Assembly: GCA_021846045.1 (NCBI GenBank) | Contig: JAJZCM010000009.1 | Coordinates: 1-45,871 of the forward strand | Length of the DNA: 45,871 bases | Direction of reading: 5' to 3' | DNA from: a bacterium | GTDB taxonomy: Bacteria; Elusimicrobiota; Elusimicrobia; UBA1565; UBA9628 | Shown here: positions 8,396-16,378 of the stretch, piece after piece | Layout: every line of letters begins with the position of its first letter | Position numbering within the stretch: the stretch's first letter is position 1 | Notes under the pieces: generated by a model | The model's input: the letters and a program-made list of their open reading frames with translations, nothing else | Databases searched by the model: none | What the model was told of the DNA's origin: nothing | Program-made: the position numbers and the translations under genes

Positions 8396-8809
8396 TTATT
8401 CCTTAATGGCCGTCACGGGAGGAATCGGCGGCGCATTTTTATGAACCTTTCTCTGATGTTCCTGTCCCATGACCACGCAACCTTCCAAAATAGCGCCTTC
8501 TTCGACTTTTAATTTCTGAGTCCGAATGTTTCCAACCAACCGCGCCTGAGAAAAAAGCTCTATGGAGTGGGTCGCGGAAACGTCTCCTTCAATGGTCCCG
8601 GCCAAAACCAAACTCTCCGCGGCGACGTTTCCCTTGATGCGCCCCTTGGGACCGACTTCAACTCGAATCGCGTCGGTCACGTCTCCTTCAACGACCCCCT
8701 CGATCCGCAACGAACACTTCGCGGACAAGACTCCGTGAAAATACGCCTCTTCGCTGATTAAAGTCATCGCCCCTGAAGCCGAGTCTAAGCTAATCGTTTT
8801 ACCGAACAT
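8396..8809 (-). CDS. Bactofilin
   Basis: A 137 aa polymer-forming cytoskeletal protein. The core (about 15-115) shows the right-handed beta-helix pattern of the bactofilin/DUF583 family, with repeats such as IEGVVEGDV, PKGRIKGNV, LAGTIEGDV and ARLVGNIRT. Flanks are short and polar, with a proline-rich tail. Bactofilins form membrane-associated filaments that localise cell-wall enzymes, and the gene overlaps the end of an M23 peptidase gene, the usual arrangement for the shape-determining pair. ATG 8809 is preferred over ATG 8818 because AGGGAG stands 9 bases before the former and touches the latter. Confidence 0.93.
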   Translation of the reverse strand: MFGKTISLDSASGAMTLISEEAYFHGVLSAKCSLRIEGVVEGDVTDAIRVEVGPKGRIKGNVAAESLVLAGTIEGDVSATHSIELFSQARLVGNIRTQKLKVEEGAILEGCVVMGQEHQRKVHKNAPPIPPVTAIKE

Positions 8810-9782
8810 CGCTGTCATCTCCCTGTTCTTCTTTTAAGCCCGCATGAATTTTAAGAAATCTCTGAGGGTTCACCGGATGGTCATGGATGCGAACTTCATA
8901 ATGGAGATGCGCGCCGGTCGAACGCCCAGTCGTTCCCATGTAAGCGATCAATTGACCGCGGCGCACATGCTGCCCCACCTTGACTAAAATTTTCGAGGTA
9001 TGTCCGTAAACAGTGCTCACCCCGTAGCCGTGATCGATGAGAATCATCTGGCCGTAGCCGTGAAACCAACCTGCGGCGCGGACGGTTCCGTCGGCGGTCG
9101 CATAAATTAAAGTATCCGGGTGGTTGGCGATATCGATGCCGGGATGAAATTCCGCCTGATCGGCGCCGTCATAACGCCGCATCGGGTTAAAACGGTAGCC
9201 GAAAAGAGACGTAATGCGCCCTTCCGTCGGCCAAATATCGGGAGTCGCCCGGTAGAGACTGCGCTGGTTGCTCATATACCAGCCGATTTCCTGGAAGCTG
9301 GCTAAGCGTTTATAGGACTGTTCCCTGATCGTCGATATCTTGTGGCGCCACTCAGGCAAATTAATCGCCTCGGGACCTTCCAGCATGATTTGGCGAAGCC
9401 TCGCGCTGTCTTCGGCCGTAGGCCCCCCCACTCCGGAATAATCGTCATGAGACGCGCGCGGAGCCAGATTGAGCAATGTCCGCATTTCATGGTCGGTAGT
9501 CTCGGCCATGTTTAAAGCCGTTTCGGATTTATCCATCTCTCGCGATATAATGGCCAGCTTCGTGCGCAGAAGCTCGTTATCCCCCTTGGTAATCCAATAA
9601 TCTACATGCCTTCCGACGATAAAACAAGCCCACAAGGTAAATCCGCTCCAGAGAAAGACGGCGAACAGAAAAAACGCCGTCGTGCATTGCCAGCGGAAAG
9701 TGCGGTTTCCACTGGAAGGAACCGCTAAGAACGTGACTGGCCGATTTAAAAACCGGATCAATTTTTGCCGAAGGGATAACAT
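8799..9782 (-). CDS. M23 family murein endopeptidase, membrane-anchored
   Basis: A 327 aa LytM-type zinc endopeptidase that cleaves peptidoglycan cross-links in the periplasm. The N-terminus is cytoplasmic and basic, a membrane span lies near 28-52, a helical linker follows, and the peptidase covers about 190-300. Zinc and catalytic residues are visible in HPGIDIA near 212, in YGHTSKI, and in the HLHYEV motif near 293. It is the first gene of the operon with bactofilin, which probably positions it at sites of curvature or division. A strong promoter ends only 10 bases before ATG 9782, so the mRNA is probably leaderless or nearly so. GTG 9788 is an alternative start. Confidence 0.93.
   Translation of the reverse strand: MLSLRQKLIRFLNRPVTFLAVPSSGNRTFRWQCTTAFFLFAVFLWSGFTLWACFIVGRHVDYWITKGDNELLRTKLAIISREMDKSETALNMAETTDHEMRTLLNLAPRASHDDYSGVGGPTAEDSARLRQIMLEGPEAINLPEWRHKISTIREQSYKRLASFQEIGWYMSNQRSLYRATPDIWPTEGRITSLFGYRFNPMRRYDGADQAEFHPGIDIANHPDTLIYATADGTVRAAGWFHGYGQMILIDHGYGVSTVYGHTSKILVKVGQHVRRGQLIAYMGTTGRSTGAHLHYEVRIHDHPVNPQRFLKIHAGLKEEQGDDSDVR
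8819..8824 (-). promoter_or_regulatory. Shine-Dalgarno that decides the bactofilin start
   Basis: AGGGAG on the minus strand is 9 bases from ATG 8809 and directly abuts ATG 8818, so translation from 8809 is favoured. It lies inside the last codons of the M23 gene, which fits translational coupling. Confidence 0.55.
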
Positions 9783-9792
9783 AAGCACCTAT

Positions 9793-9821
9793 GTTATAAC
9801 AGAACATAAAAGGACTGTCAA
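9793..9821 (-). promoter_or_regulatory. Sigma-70-type promoter of the M23-bactofilin operon
   Basis: On the minus strand TTGACA (9816-9821) is followed after exactly 17 bases by TATAAC (9793-9798): a consensus -35 and near-consensus -10. The start codon ATG follows 10 bases after the -10, so the expected transcription start leaves only about 4 untranslated bases. An imperfect dyad (ATGTT/AACAT, 9791-9807) overlaps the -10. Confidence 0.8.
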
Positions 9822-9880
9822 TAATCACTTTTCTAAAGACCATCGCGGCCTTGATTTTCGACCGCACCCTTTGAAAAAAA

Positions 9881-12373
9881 TTAAGTCCTTGGCGAACCTA
9901 AAATAATAGGCAGCGTCAAAAAGGCATTGCCTCGGCGGACAATCAAATTCGCCGGATCTCCGGGGCGGAGATGAACCAATGCTTTCTCTAAAGAAGGGAA
10001 ATTTGGGGTGTTAATCACCATCGGCAAGCCGCCAACGGGAATAAGGAGTATTCGCGTGATGATATCGCCTGGCTGAAGCTTAGCCGCAGCCGCGGGAGAA
10101 CCCGGGCGCACGGCGTCAATCTCCACTCCGCTACCCGCGCGCAAAAAGGCGATAATTCCCAGGTGGGCAAAGTCAATGTTGCCGACTTCCTGATATTCCG
10201 AGACTGCGTCCAGAAGCTCGTTGGCGGCAATCGCAAAGCCGATGCCGACCGAACCTCCCTCTTGGCCAGGCGTATAAATCGCGACATCCATGCCGACGAG
10301 TTCACCCTTGGAATTCAAGAGGGGACCGCCGGAATTGCCCGGATTGATGGAGGCGTCGGTCTGAATATAATCATAAAGAAATTCCGGGCCGTGCCCCAGG
10401 CGGCTGACAATGCCCCGGCTCGCAGTTAAACCCACGTCATAAGGGTATCCCAGCGCAACCACTTTTTCCCCCATGGCCGGAGAATTTCTCGAAATCGGAA
10501 TATAAGAATAATTTTGACCCATCGGTAAAGATGGAAGCCGTAAAACCGCGATGTCTTTTTGATGGTCAATAGTCAAGACTTGGGCCTTGCTGGGAATGCC
10601 GTTAATTAAAATATTCAAAACAGTTCCGGGCAGGACATTGCCCGCGACGTGGGCATTGGTCAGCGCGATTCCAGATGGAGAAATAACGTAACCTGTTCCC
10701 AACCCGCGGTTATCCCCTGAATAGACCTTAAGAACGGCGGGTTTGGCTTTTTCGATAATTTGCTTTGGCGATAGATGAGGCAAATCGTTCGGAGCATCAG
10801 GCACGGAAAATTTTTCAATGGCGGGCGCGCTTAAAACCGTGGCGGGAAGGGGTAAAGAAACGGCGGGGAGCGTTGCCGGAGAGTTCCAATTCGCGCGCAG
10901 TTCGCTTCCGGAAATTCCAAGCAAAGCGGCAATTAAAAGAGCCGGCAAAACCAATTTCATGCTTTGGCGTGACTTCGGTAAACTCCATTGTCCATTTTTA
11001 AATTTCTGATACAGGCTTTTGACGATCTCAAAGCCCAAGACGCCCAAAGACGCGGCGGCCAAGGCAATCTTATAATCATTGAAAACCGCCGATGCGCCCG
11101 TATAGGTTAAAAAAATCCAGGCGCCTAGAAGCCAGAGGAAATTATAAACGTAGTGGGCAACGGTTGAGGAAATCAAAGAGCGGCTGCGGTAAACCACGAA
11201 AGCCAGGGCCAGCCCAAAAATGCCCTGTTGGGCGAGAAACTCTGGGTGAACGCCCCAAACCGCAACATGAGCCTTGACAAAGAAAATAGCCGAAGAAGCG
11301 GCCGCGATAAAAAAGGCATTAGAGGTTATTTTTTGTCCCATCCGCTTCAAAGCCGCCGGCAGGCGATTCTTAAGCGGAGAAAAGAAATCCGGCAAGGAAT
11401 TTAAACCTTGAGACAAAAATCTAAAAACGGGGCGGGCAAAAGCCGCCGCCAAATAAAAGCCGCCAAATAAAAGCCCCCGATAATGAATTTCTTCCAAAGC
11501 CGCCTTTGAAAAAAGCCCCCAGGAAAGAAAAGACCCCGCGTGAGCGCTCAGGGCCGCCTGAATTTGTGCCGGACCATCGTGAATCAAAAGCTCGGCCCTT
11601 CCGGATTTTTGAAGCGCATCCGGCGAAAGCCCCAAAAGCCAATTGAGCTTTAAATAGTTCACCCACACGTAAACCATCAAATGGGAAATTCCCTGCATGA
11701 TGAGGCCCCACTTAAGGCCGTAGAGAATCTGGCCGCCGATTCCCATTTTTTGATAGGACGGCCCGCCATAGGGATCCGGATTCTGCGCTTGCGGAGTAGA
11801 AGGTTCAGGCTTAGACGCGTCTAAAGAAGGGCTTTCTTTTTCCAGAAGGTTTTCTCTAGTCTTGGATACGGCTTGCCCCTCAACTGAACCCGCTTCCAGT
11901 TTTCCTGCGCCATCCTTTTCTCCGAAAAAACGATCAAGAAAACTTTTGGAAGAAGAAAAGCGGTTTGCGGCCAAAACATTTCCTACTCCTTTTTTAAATT
12001 TCTGAAAACCTTTTTTAAATGAGCGGAAGGATTTTTCTTTTGAATCTTCTCTTCCCGGCTCCACATTCTTAGAAGGCTCAGCGGCGTTGCGGGCGATTCT
12101 TAACTGCTTTAACTTTTCATCCGCTTTGGGCCAAAAGCCTTCTTTAATCAGTATTGAAGGCTTCGGAGCTTCCATGAGATCGGGGTTTGTTCCCACGGAT
12201 GGGATGTGCATCGGAATTATTGGGGACAGATCCAGATCGTGAATGTCGGCGGCCCCGGCGCTTTCTTCGGCTCCGCCACCCGCCCAAGCCAACGGAGAAA
12301 GACTTCCCCAAACAAGAGTCAAGGACAAGAGAATGGATAAAATGGGGCGGAAACGCATTTTTAGAGAGTTCAT
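9881..12373 (-). CDS. Fusion of a CPBP intramembrane protease and an HtrA-like serine protease with PDZ
   Basis: An 830 aa exported or membrane protein with two different protease modules. After a signal peptide (ending near ...SPLAWAGG) comes a polar stretch to about 205. The CPBP (CAAX-protease-like) domain follows, in several membrane spans: EEIHYRGLLFG near 293 gives the EExxxR motif, FFVKAH near 366 the second, and AHYVYN near 406 the third. A last span near 475-490 leads to a trypsin-like domain with LTNAHV (His near 571), HQKDIAVLRL (Asp near 605), NPGNSGGPLL (Ser near 679), then one PDZ domain to the end. All catalytic residues of both modules are present. A role in envelope protein quality control or signal cleavage is inferred. 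A conserved stem-loop lies 35 bases upstream of the ATG. Confidence 0.9.
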   Translation of the reverse strand: MNSLKMRFRPILSILLSLTLVWGSLSPLAWAGGGAEESAGAADIHDLDLSPIIPMHIPSVGTNPDLMEAPKPSILIKEGFWPKADEKLKQLRIARNAAEPSKNVEPGREDSKEKSFRSFKKGFQKFKKGVGNVLAANRFSSSKSFLDRFFGEKDGAGKLEAGSVEGQAVSKTRENLLEKESPSLDASKPEPSTPQAQNPDPYGGPSYQKMGIGGQILYGLKWGLIMQGISHLMVYVWVNYLKLNWLLGLSPDALQKSGRAELLIHDGPAQIQAALSAHAGSFLSWGLFSKAALEEIHYRGLLFGGFYLAAAFARPVFRFLSQGLNSLPDFFSPLKNRLPAALKRMGQKITSNAFFIAAASSAIFFVKAHVAVWGVHPEFLAQQGIFGLALAFVVYRSRSLISSTVAHYVYNFLWLLGAWIFLTYTGASAVFNDYKIALAAASLGVLGFEIVKSLYQKFKNGQWSLPKSRQSMKLVLPALLIAALLGISGSELRANWNSPATLPAVSLPLPATVLSAPAIEKFSVPDAPNDLPHLSPKQIIEKAKPAVLKVYSGDNRGLGTGYVISPSGIALTNAHVAGNVLPGTVLNILINGIPSKAQVLTIDHQKDIAVLRLPSLPMGQNYSYIPISRNSPAMGEKVVALGYPYDVGLTASRGIVSRLGHGPEFLYDYIQTDASINPGNSGGPLLNSKGELVGMDVAIYTPGQEGGSVGIGFAIAANELLDAVSEYQEVGNIDFAHLGIIAFLRAGSGVEIDAVRPGSPAAAAKLQPGDIITRILLIPVGGLPMVINTPNFPSLEKALVHLRPGDPANLIVRRGNAFLTLPIILGSPRT

Positions 12374-12407
12374 GCCGCTATTGTAAAACTCTTTTTCTAA
12401 AAAAGAA

Positions 12408-12446
12408 TGGGTCCAAAGGCCTAGACGCGCGCCGGCAAAGGACCCA
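12408..12446 (-). promoter_or_regulatory. Conserved leader stem-loop, copy 2 (upstream of CPBP-HtrA gene)
   Basis: Second copy of the element at 5111-5151. Arms TGGGTCC (12408-12414) and GGACCCA (12440-12446) flank a 25-base core beginning AAAGGCCTAGA and ending CGGCAAA. On the sense (minus) strand a TATACC box lies 9 bases before the stem, so the transcript would begin almost at the hairpin. In this copy only, the stem is followed by a T-rich run (TTCTTTTTT), so it could also act as an attenuator or terminate transcription coming from the AAA+ gene. Confidence 0.7.
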
Positions 12447-12455
12447 AGTGATAAC

Positions 12456-12462
12456 GGTATAA
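12456..12462 (-). promoter_or_regulatory. Putative -10 box for the CPBP-HtrA gene
   Basis: TTATACC on the minus strand, identical in spacing to the box upstream of the VWA gene (both are followed by GTTATCACT and then the stem-loop). No clear -35. Support comes from the conservation of the whole promoter-leader segment between the two loci. Confidence 0.5.
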
Positions 12463-12484
12463 AGGGAACATGTTTATAGCGAGG

Positions 12485-15400
12485 CTAAGGCGTTGCGTTG
12501 ACGTCCGCGCCAGCGGCAATGAGGGCCTTGACGATATCTGTCCGGCCATGGAGGAGAGCATACATAAGAGCGGTATCGCCATACTCGTTTTTGGCATTGA
12601 TGTCCGCGCCAGCGGCAATGAGGGCCTTGACGATATCTGTATGGCCATTGATTGAAGCCCACATAAGAGCAGTCCAGGCGCTATTGTCTTTGGCATTGAT
12701 GTCCGCCCCTGCGGCAATGAGGGCCTTGACGATACCTGTATAGCCACTGATTGCAGCATTCAAAAAAGCGGTATCGCCATAATTTTTTTCGGCATTATAA
12801 TTTCTTTTGGCATTGACGTCCACGCCGGCGGCAATGAGGGCCTTGACGATATCTGTATGGCCATTGATTGAAGCATTCATAAGAGCGGTATTGCCAAGCT
12901 CATTTTTGGCATTGACGTCCGCGCCGGCGGCAATGAGGGCATTAACGGTATCTGTATGGCCATTGATTGAAGCATTCATAAGAGCGGTATTGCCAATCTC
13001 ATTTTTGGCATTGACGTCCGCCCCTGCGGCAATGAGGGCCTTGACGGTATCTGTCTTACCATCTTTTGAAGCATTCACAAGAGCGGTATTGCCATGCTTG
13101 TTTTTGGCATTGACGTCCGCGCCGGCGGCAATGAGGGCATTAACGGTATCTGTATGGCCATTGATTGAAGCATTCATAAGAGCGGTATAGCCATATTTGC
13201 TTTCGGCATTGATGTCCGCCCCTGCGGCAATGAGGGCCTTGACGGTATCTGTTTTACCATCTCTTGAAGCCCACATAAGAGCGGTATTGCCAAGCTCATT
13301 TTTGGCATTGACGTCCGCGCCTGCGGCAATGAGGGCCTTGAGGCTCTTGATTGAAGCATTCATAAGAGCGGTATTGCCATACTTGTTTTTGGCATTGACG
13401 TCCGCGCCGGCGGCAATGAGGGCCTTAATGGTATCTGTATGGCCCTTGATTGAAGCATTCATAAGAGCGATATTGCCATATTTGCTTTCGGCATTGATGT
13501 CCGCCCCTGCGGCAATGAGGGCCTTAACGGTATCTGTATGGCCCTTGATTGAAGCATTCACAAGAGCGGTATAGCCATATTTGCTTTCGGCATTGATGTC
13601 CGCGCCGGCGGCAATGAGGGCCTTAACGGTATCTGTATGGCCATTTTCTGAAGCTCTCCCAAGAGCGGTATCGCCATCCATGCCTCTGGCATTGATGTTC
13701 TCCCCTGCGGCAATGAGAGCATTGACAGCAGCTGTATCTCCACGGGATACAGCCTCCATGAGAGGCGTCGCCGCGACTGGAGCCGCGCTTGCCGTGGTCC
13801 CCGCCGGAGCGGTCGTCGGAATCGCTGCCTTGGGATGATCCTGCGGCTCGGCCTTGGCCGTCACCGCCGAAAGCCCCAACGCTTGAGCCACCGGAGCCAT
13901 CGCCGCACGGATGATGTCCTCGTGCGACTTTTCCCATGCGGGGAACGCGCTTAAGAAGGTCTGGACGATGTCGTCTTTGGTGTCCGGAAAGCGGCCCAAA
14001 CGGCTGACCACGCGAAACAGCGACTGGACGCTCGGAGGAACCGGCAAAAGCCCTTGGCGATACGAGTCGCGCAATGAATCCAATGCCTTCTGCAAAGCCT
14101 CCAGAACTGGTCGCTCGATGGACAATCCCTGTTGCCGAGCATAGCTTTCCACAAGCCCCATTTCTTCTTCAGCCGGAAGCGGCTTCAAGATATGTGTGCT
14201 GAATCGGTCCAAGACCTCGCCGGAAAACTCCTGCGCCTCATACTGCGCCCGCGCCGGCGTTCCCATCGCCACCACGCCAAAGCCTGACTTGGCATCGAGG
14301 ACCTTCCCGCTTGGAAGGAGAATTTGTCCAAATTGCAAAACGTTGTTGAGCAGGCTCACCGTGCCGGGATCTTCCGGCTTGGTCACTTCATCCACCAGCC
14401 AGATCGTGTTGCGCTCCACCGCCCGCTCGAGAGGATACGGCGGCCAATACGTCGCGTCGTTTTTAAGCTCGGGCTTGCCGATGATGTCTTGCCCGCGCGT
14501 TTGGCGGGTAAAGGTCTGCTCTTCCGGCTTCATCCTTAATATGGCGTAGAGAAAATGTCCCATCAGTTGCGTCTTGCCTGTGCCCGTCTCGCCCAAGACC
14601 AGGCTGTGGCGGCCCAAGGCGCGGTCTTTCATCATCGCCCACCATAACCGCAGGTTGGATTGTAGATGCGGTATGTCGCGGTAGCTCGCGGGAATCTCGC
14701 TTGATTTTAAATCCCCCAAGGGCAATTCCACAACACCCCACTGATCGTTGCCCAGCCGAACCTTGCCTGCTTTTTCGTCAATTTCAACATCCGGCAACTT
14801 AAAATCAGCCGGTCGCGGCTGGCCCTGTAAATTGTGCTGCTTGAGATACTCATCCACCAGCTCCTTCTCGTTGGCCTCCAAATACTCCGTCGGATAAACC
14901 GTGTCGAATATCTCGCGGAAATAGGGGAAGTCTTTTGGAAATTTCTTGATGTGCCAGGCCATGTTCATCACGCCGCGCGTGGACAAGGGCCGAGGCAGAT
15001 GGCCTTGCCGATAAGAAGAACGCAGATCATTGGCCAACCCTACCATCTGCTCGATCAAGGGCCTCAGCTGCGCTTTCTTCGCCGCGTTCTCGTCCAAGAA
15101 AACGGTGTCCATGACGAAATCGGTTTCATCCTTGGCCTTCATGTAATCCACGTCCAAGACATTAAAGCGCCGAATAAAGTCGGCCGGCATCTCCTGCACC
15201 GTATAGCTGCGGTTGGGAGGATTGACCAAAGCGATGGCCCTAAATTTCGGGTTGCCCACGACCGGATTATCTTCCCCCGGCAAGGTCTCCTGGCGATTTT
15301 GCAAGATGGTGTTCAAGCTGTTTAAGATGCCGATCTGAAGCGGCTTGTTGGGCTCATCTAATATCACCCAATCCCCGGCTTCCGCGCCCTCATAGAGCTC

Positions 15401-16378
15401 GGAATGCTTGCGGCTCGTCTCGCCCGCGCGTTCTTCACCCAGCGTGGTTCGATACCTCAAATCCTTCTCGTTGGTATGGGCATGAAAGCTCATCACCCGA
15501 ACCCCTTGATTGAGCAGACCCGCCAGCGTGTAGACCAATGTGTTTTTTCCAGTTCCCATGTCGCCTCTAAGCATGAGATTGGTCAGGCTCGCATCGGGAT
15601 CAGACAGATATTCCATCATAGTCGCCAAGGAGCGCAAATTATCCTCGGTCAGCTTGACCATGAAGGGCTTTTCACCAACGGCGACCTCCAAAACGTCCGG
15701 ACGAAGAAATTTCACACGCGGCGCCCGCGCCCCGCCAGATCCCATCTCCATAGTCCGCACAACCTTGCCAAACTTAAGCTCCAAAAATTTCTTGCCGTCC
15801 TTTTCGATGTAATGAAAGGGGCTGTCTACTGAACGTGGCTCATACTCCTTAAGCCCGCTCGGCAAGATTTCTAGGCCGGCCTCTGAACCTGAAACGACCG
15901 AATCCTCAAGACCGGCGACCACCTTGCCCGCTCCATCAAAATGTTTTGTGAACTCCTGCAAAGCCGCTACGGAATCGCCGCCGGAGGAAAGCGCTTCGCC
16001 AACGGCGCTGTTGAGCCTCTTGGCCGTCGTCAAAAGCTTACGGAAATTCTCCGGCCCGATGACGGAAGAGATCGCCTCGCGTTGCTCCAAAATGGCGTCC
16101 GGATGCGCCACTAAAGTCCGGGTCTTAAGCGGTTCGGATTGGATAGCGTCTAACTGCTCAGGAGAGAATAGAGGGACTTGGGGCAAAAGCGGTTGAAAAA
16201 GAGGGTTGCTCCCGATCGTGTCGCCGCCGCCAATGGGCATCCCGCCTAAAGAATTTCCGGAGAAGGATTCGGGCGCCGCCTCCATGCCTTCCGCTCCGAC
16301 CGCCCATGCCGGCTGCCCGACAGAAGCGCACAGGAAAGAACAGACTAGAAATATCGCCAGCGCTTTCTTTAAGGTCAT
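12485..16378 (-). CDS. Exported tandem AAA+ (CobS/MoxR/midasin-type) ATPase with C-terminal ankyrin array
   Basis: The start at 16378 overlaps the VWA stop by 4 bases (ATGA) and gives a 1297 aa protein that begins with a typical signal peptide (KKALAIFLVCSFLCASVG, cleavage near AWA). A linker (30-240) contains FDGAG. Two AAA_5-type domains follow: Walker A GDMGTGKNT near 271-279 with Walker B WVILDE; then GETGTGKTQ near 594-602 with IWLVDE, sensor AMGTPA and arginine-finger-like LDRFS. An alanine/proline-rich linker leads to 13 ankyrin repeats (about 870-1297). AAA_5 ATPases normally remodel targets with a VWA partner, here the gene just upstream. Predicted export of an ATPase is odd, since ATP is not expected in the periplasm. 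A longer start at 16462 lacks a proper signal peptide at its N-terminus. Confidence 0.88.
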   Translation of the reverse strand: MTLKKALAIFLVCSFLCASVGQPAWAVGAEGMEAAPESFSGNSLGGMPIGGGDTIGSNPLFQPLLPQVPLFSPEQLDAIQSEPLKTRTLVAHPDAILEQREAISSVIGPENFRKLLTTAKRLNSAVGEALSSGGDSVAALQEFTKHFDGAGKVVAGLEDSVVSGSEAGLEILPSGLKEYEPRSVDSPFHYIEKDGKKFLELKFGKVVRTMEMGSGGARAPRVKFLRPDVLEVAVGEKPFMVKLTEDNLRSLATMMEYLSDPDASLTNLMLRGDMGTGKNTLVYTLAGLLNQGVRVMSFHAHTNEKDLRYRTTLGEERAGETSRKHSELYEGAEAGDWVILDEPNKPLQIGILNSLNTILQNRQETLPGEDNPVVGNPKFRAIALVNPPNRSYTVQEMPADFIRRFNVLDVDYMKAKDETDFVMDTVFLDENAAKKAQLRPLIEQMVGLANDLRSSYRQGHLPRPLSTRGVMNMAWHIKKFPKDFPYFREIFDTVYPTEYLEANEKELVDEYLKQHNLQGQPRPADFKLPDVEIDEKAGKVRLGNDQWGVVELPLGDLKSSEIPASYRDIPHLQSNLRLWWAMMKDRALGRHSLVLGETGTGKTQLMGHFLYAILRMKPEEQTFTRQTRGQDIIGKPELKNDATYWPPYPLERAVERNTIWLVDEVTKPEDPGTVSLLNNVLQFGQILLPSGKVLDAKSGFGVVAMGTPARAQYEAQEFSGEVLDRFSTHILKPLPAEEEMGLVESYARQQGLSIERPVLEALQKALDSLRDSYRQGLLPVPPSVQSLFRVVSRLGRFPDTKDDIVQTFLSAFPAWEKSHEDIIRAAMAPVAQALGLSAVTAKAEPQDHPKAAIPTTAPAGTTASAAPVAATPLMEAVSRGDTAAVNALIAAGENINARGMDGDTALGRASENGHTDTVKALIAAGADINAESKYGYTALVNASIKGHTDTVKALIAAGADINAESKYGNIALMNASIKGHTDTIKALIAAGADVNAKNKYGNTALMNASIKSLKALIAAGADVNAKNELGNTALMWASRDGKTDTVKALIAAGADINAESKYGYTALMNASINGHTDTVNALIAAGADVNAKNKHGNTALVNASKDGKTDTVKALIAAGADVNAKNEIGNTALMNASINGHTDTVNALIAAGADVNAKNELGNTALMNASINGHTDIVKALIAAGVDVNAKRNYNAEKNYGDTAFLNAAISGYTGIVKALIAAGADINAKDNSAWTALMWASINGHTDIVKALIAAGADINAKNEYGDTALMYALLHGRTDIVKALIAAGADVNATP
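12488..13760 (-). repeat. Array of 13 ankyrin repeats, about 99 bp period, highly similar in DNA
   Basis: Thirteen units encode the ankyrin consensus (for example NTALMNASINGHTDTV and KALIAAGADVNAKN). Most units are 99 bp and nearly identical over long stretches of DNA, with changes at a few loop positions. One unit is shortened by four codons (around 13320-13365) and one carries an insert of about six codons (around 12785-12810). The strong DNA similarity points to recent expansion by slippage or unequal crossing over, or ongoing gene conversion. Long open frames on the opposite strand here are by-products of the repeat. Confidence 0.95.

Noticed and set aside
12498-13574. Several long plus-strand open frames (80-127 aa) with repeating ALTSAPAAMRAL-type sequence
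   Set aside because: They are the antisense of the ankyrin repeats; the repeat period of 99 bp keeps all frames open. No independent start signals or homology.
12485-13760. Regular repeats with similar spacing suggested a CRISPR or minisatellite
   Set aside because: The 99-bp units are continuous coding ankyrin repeats without spacers, inside one reading frame.
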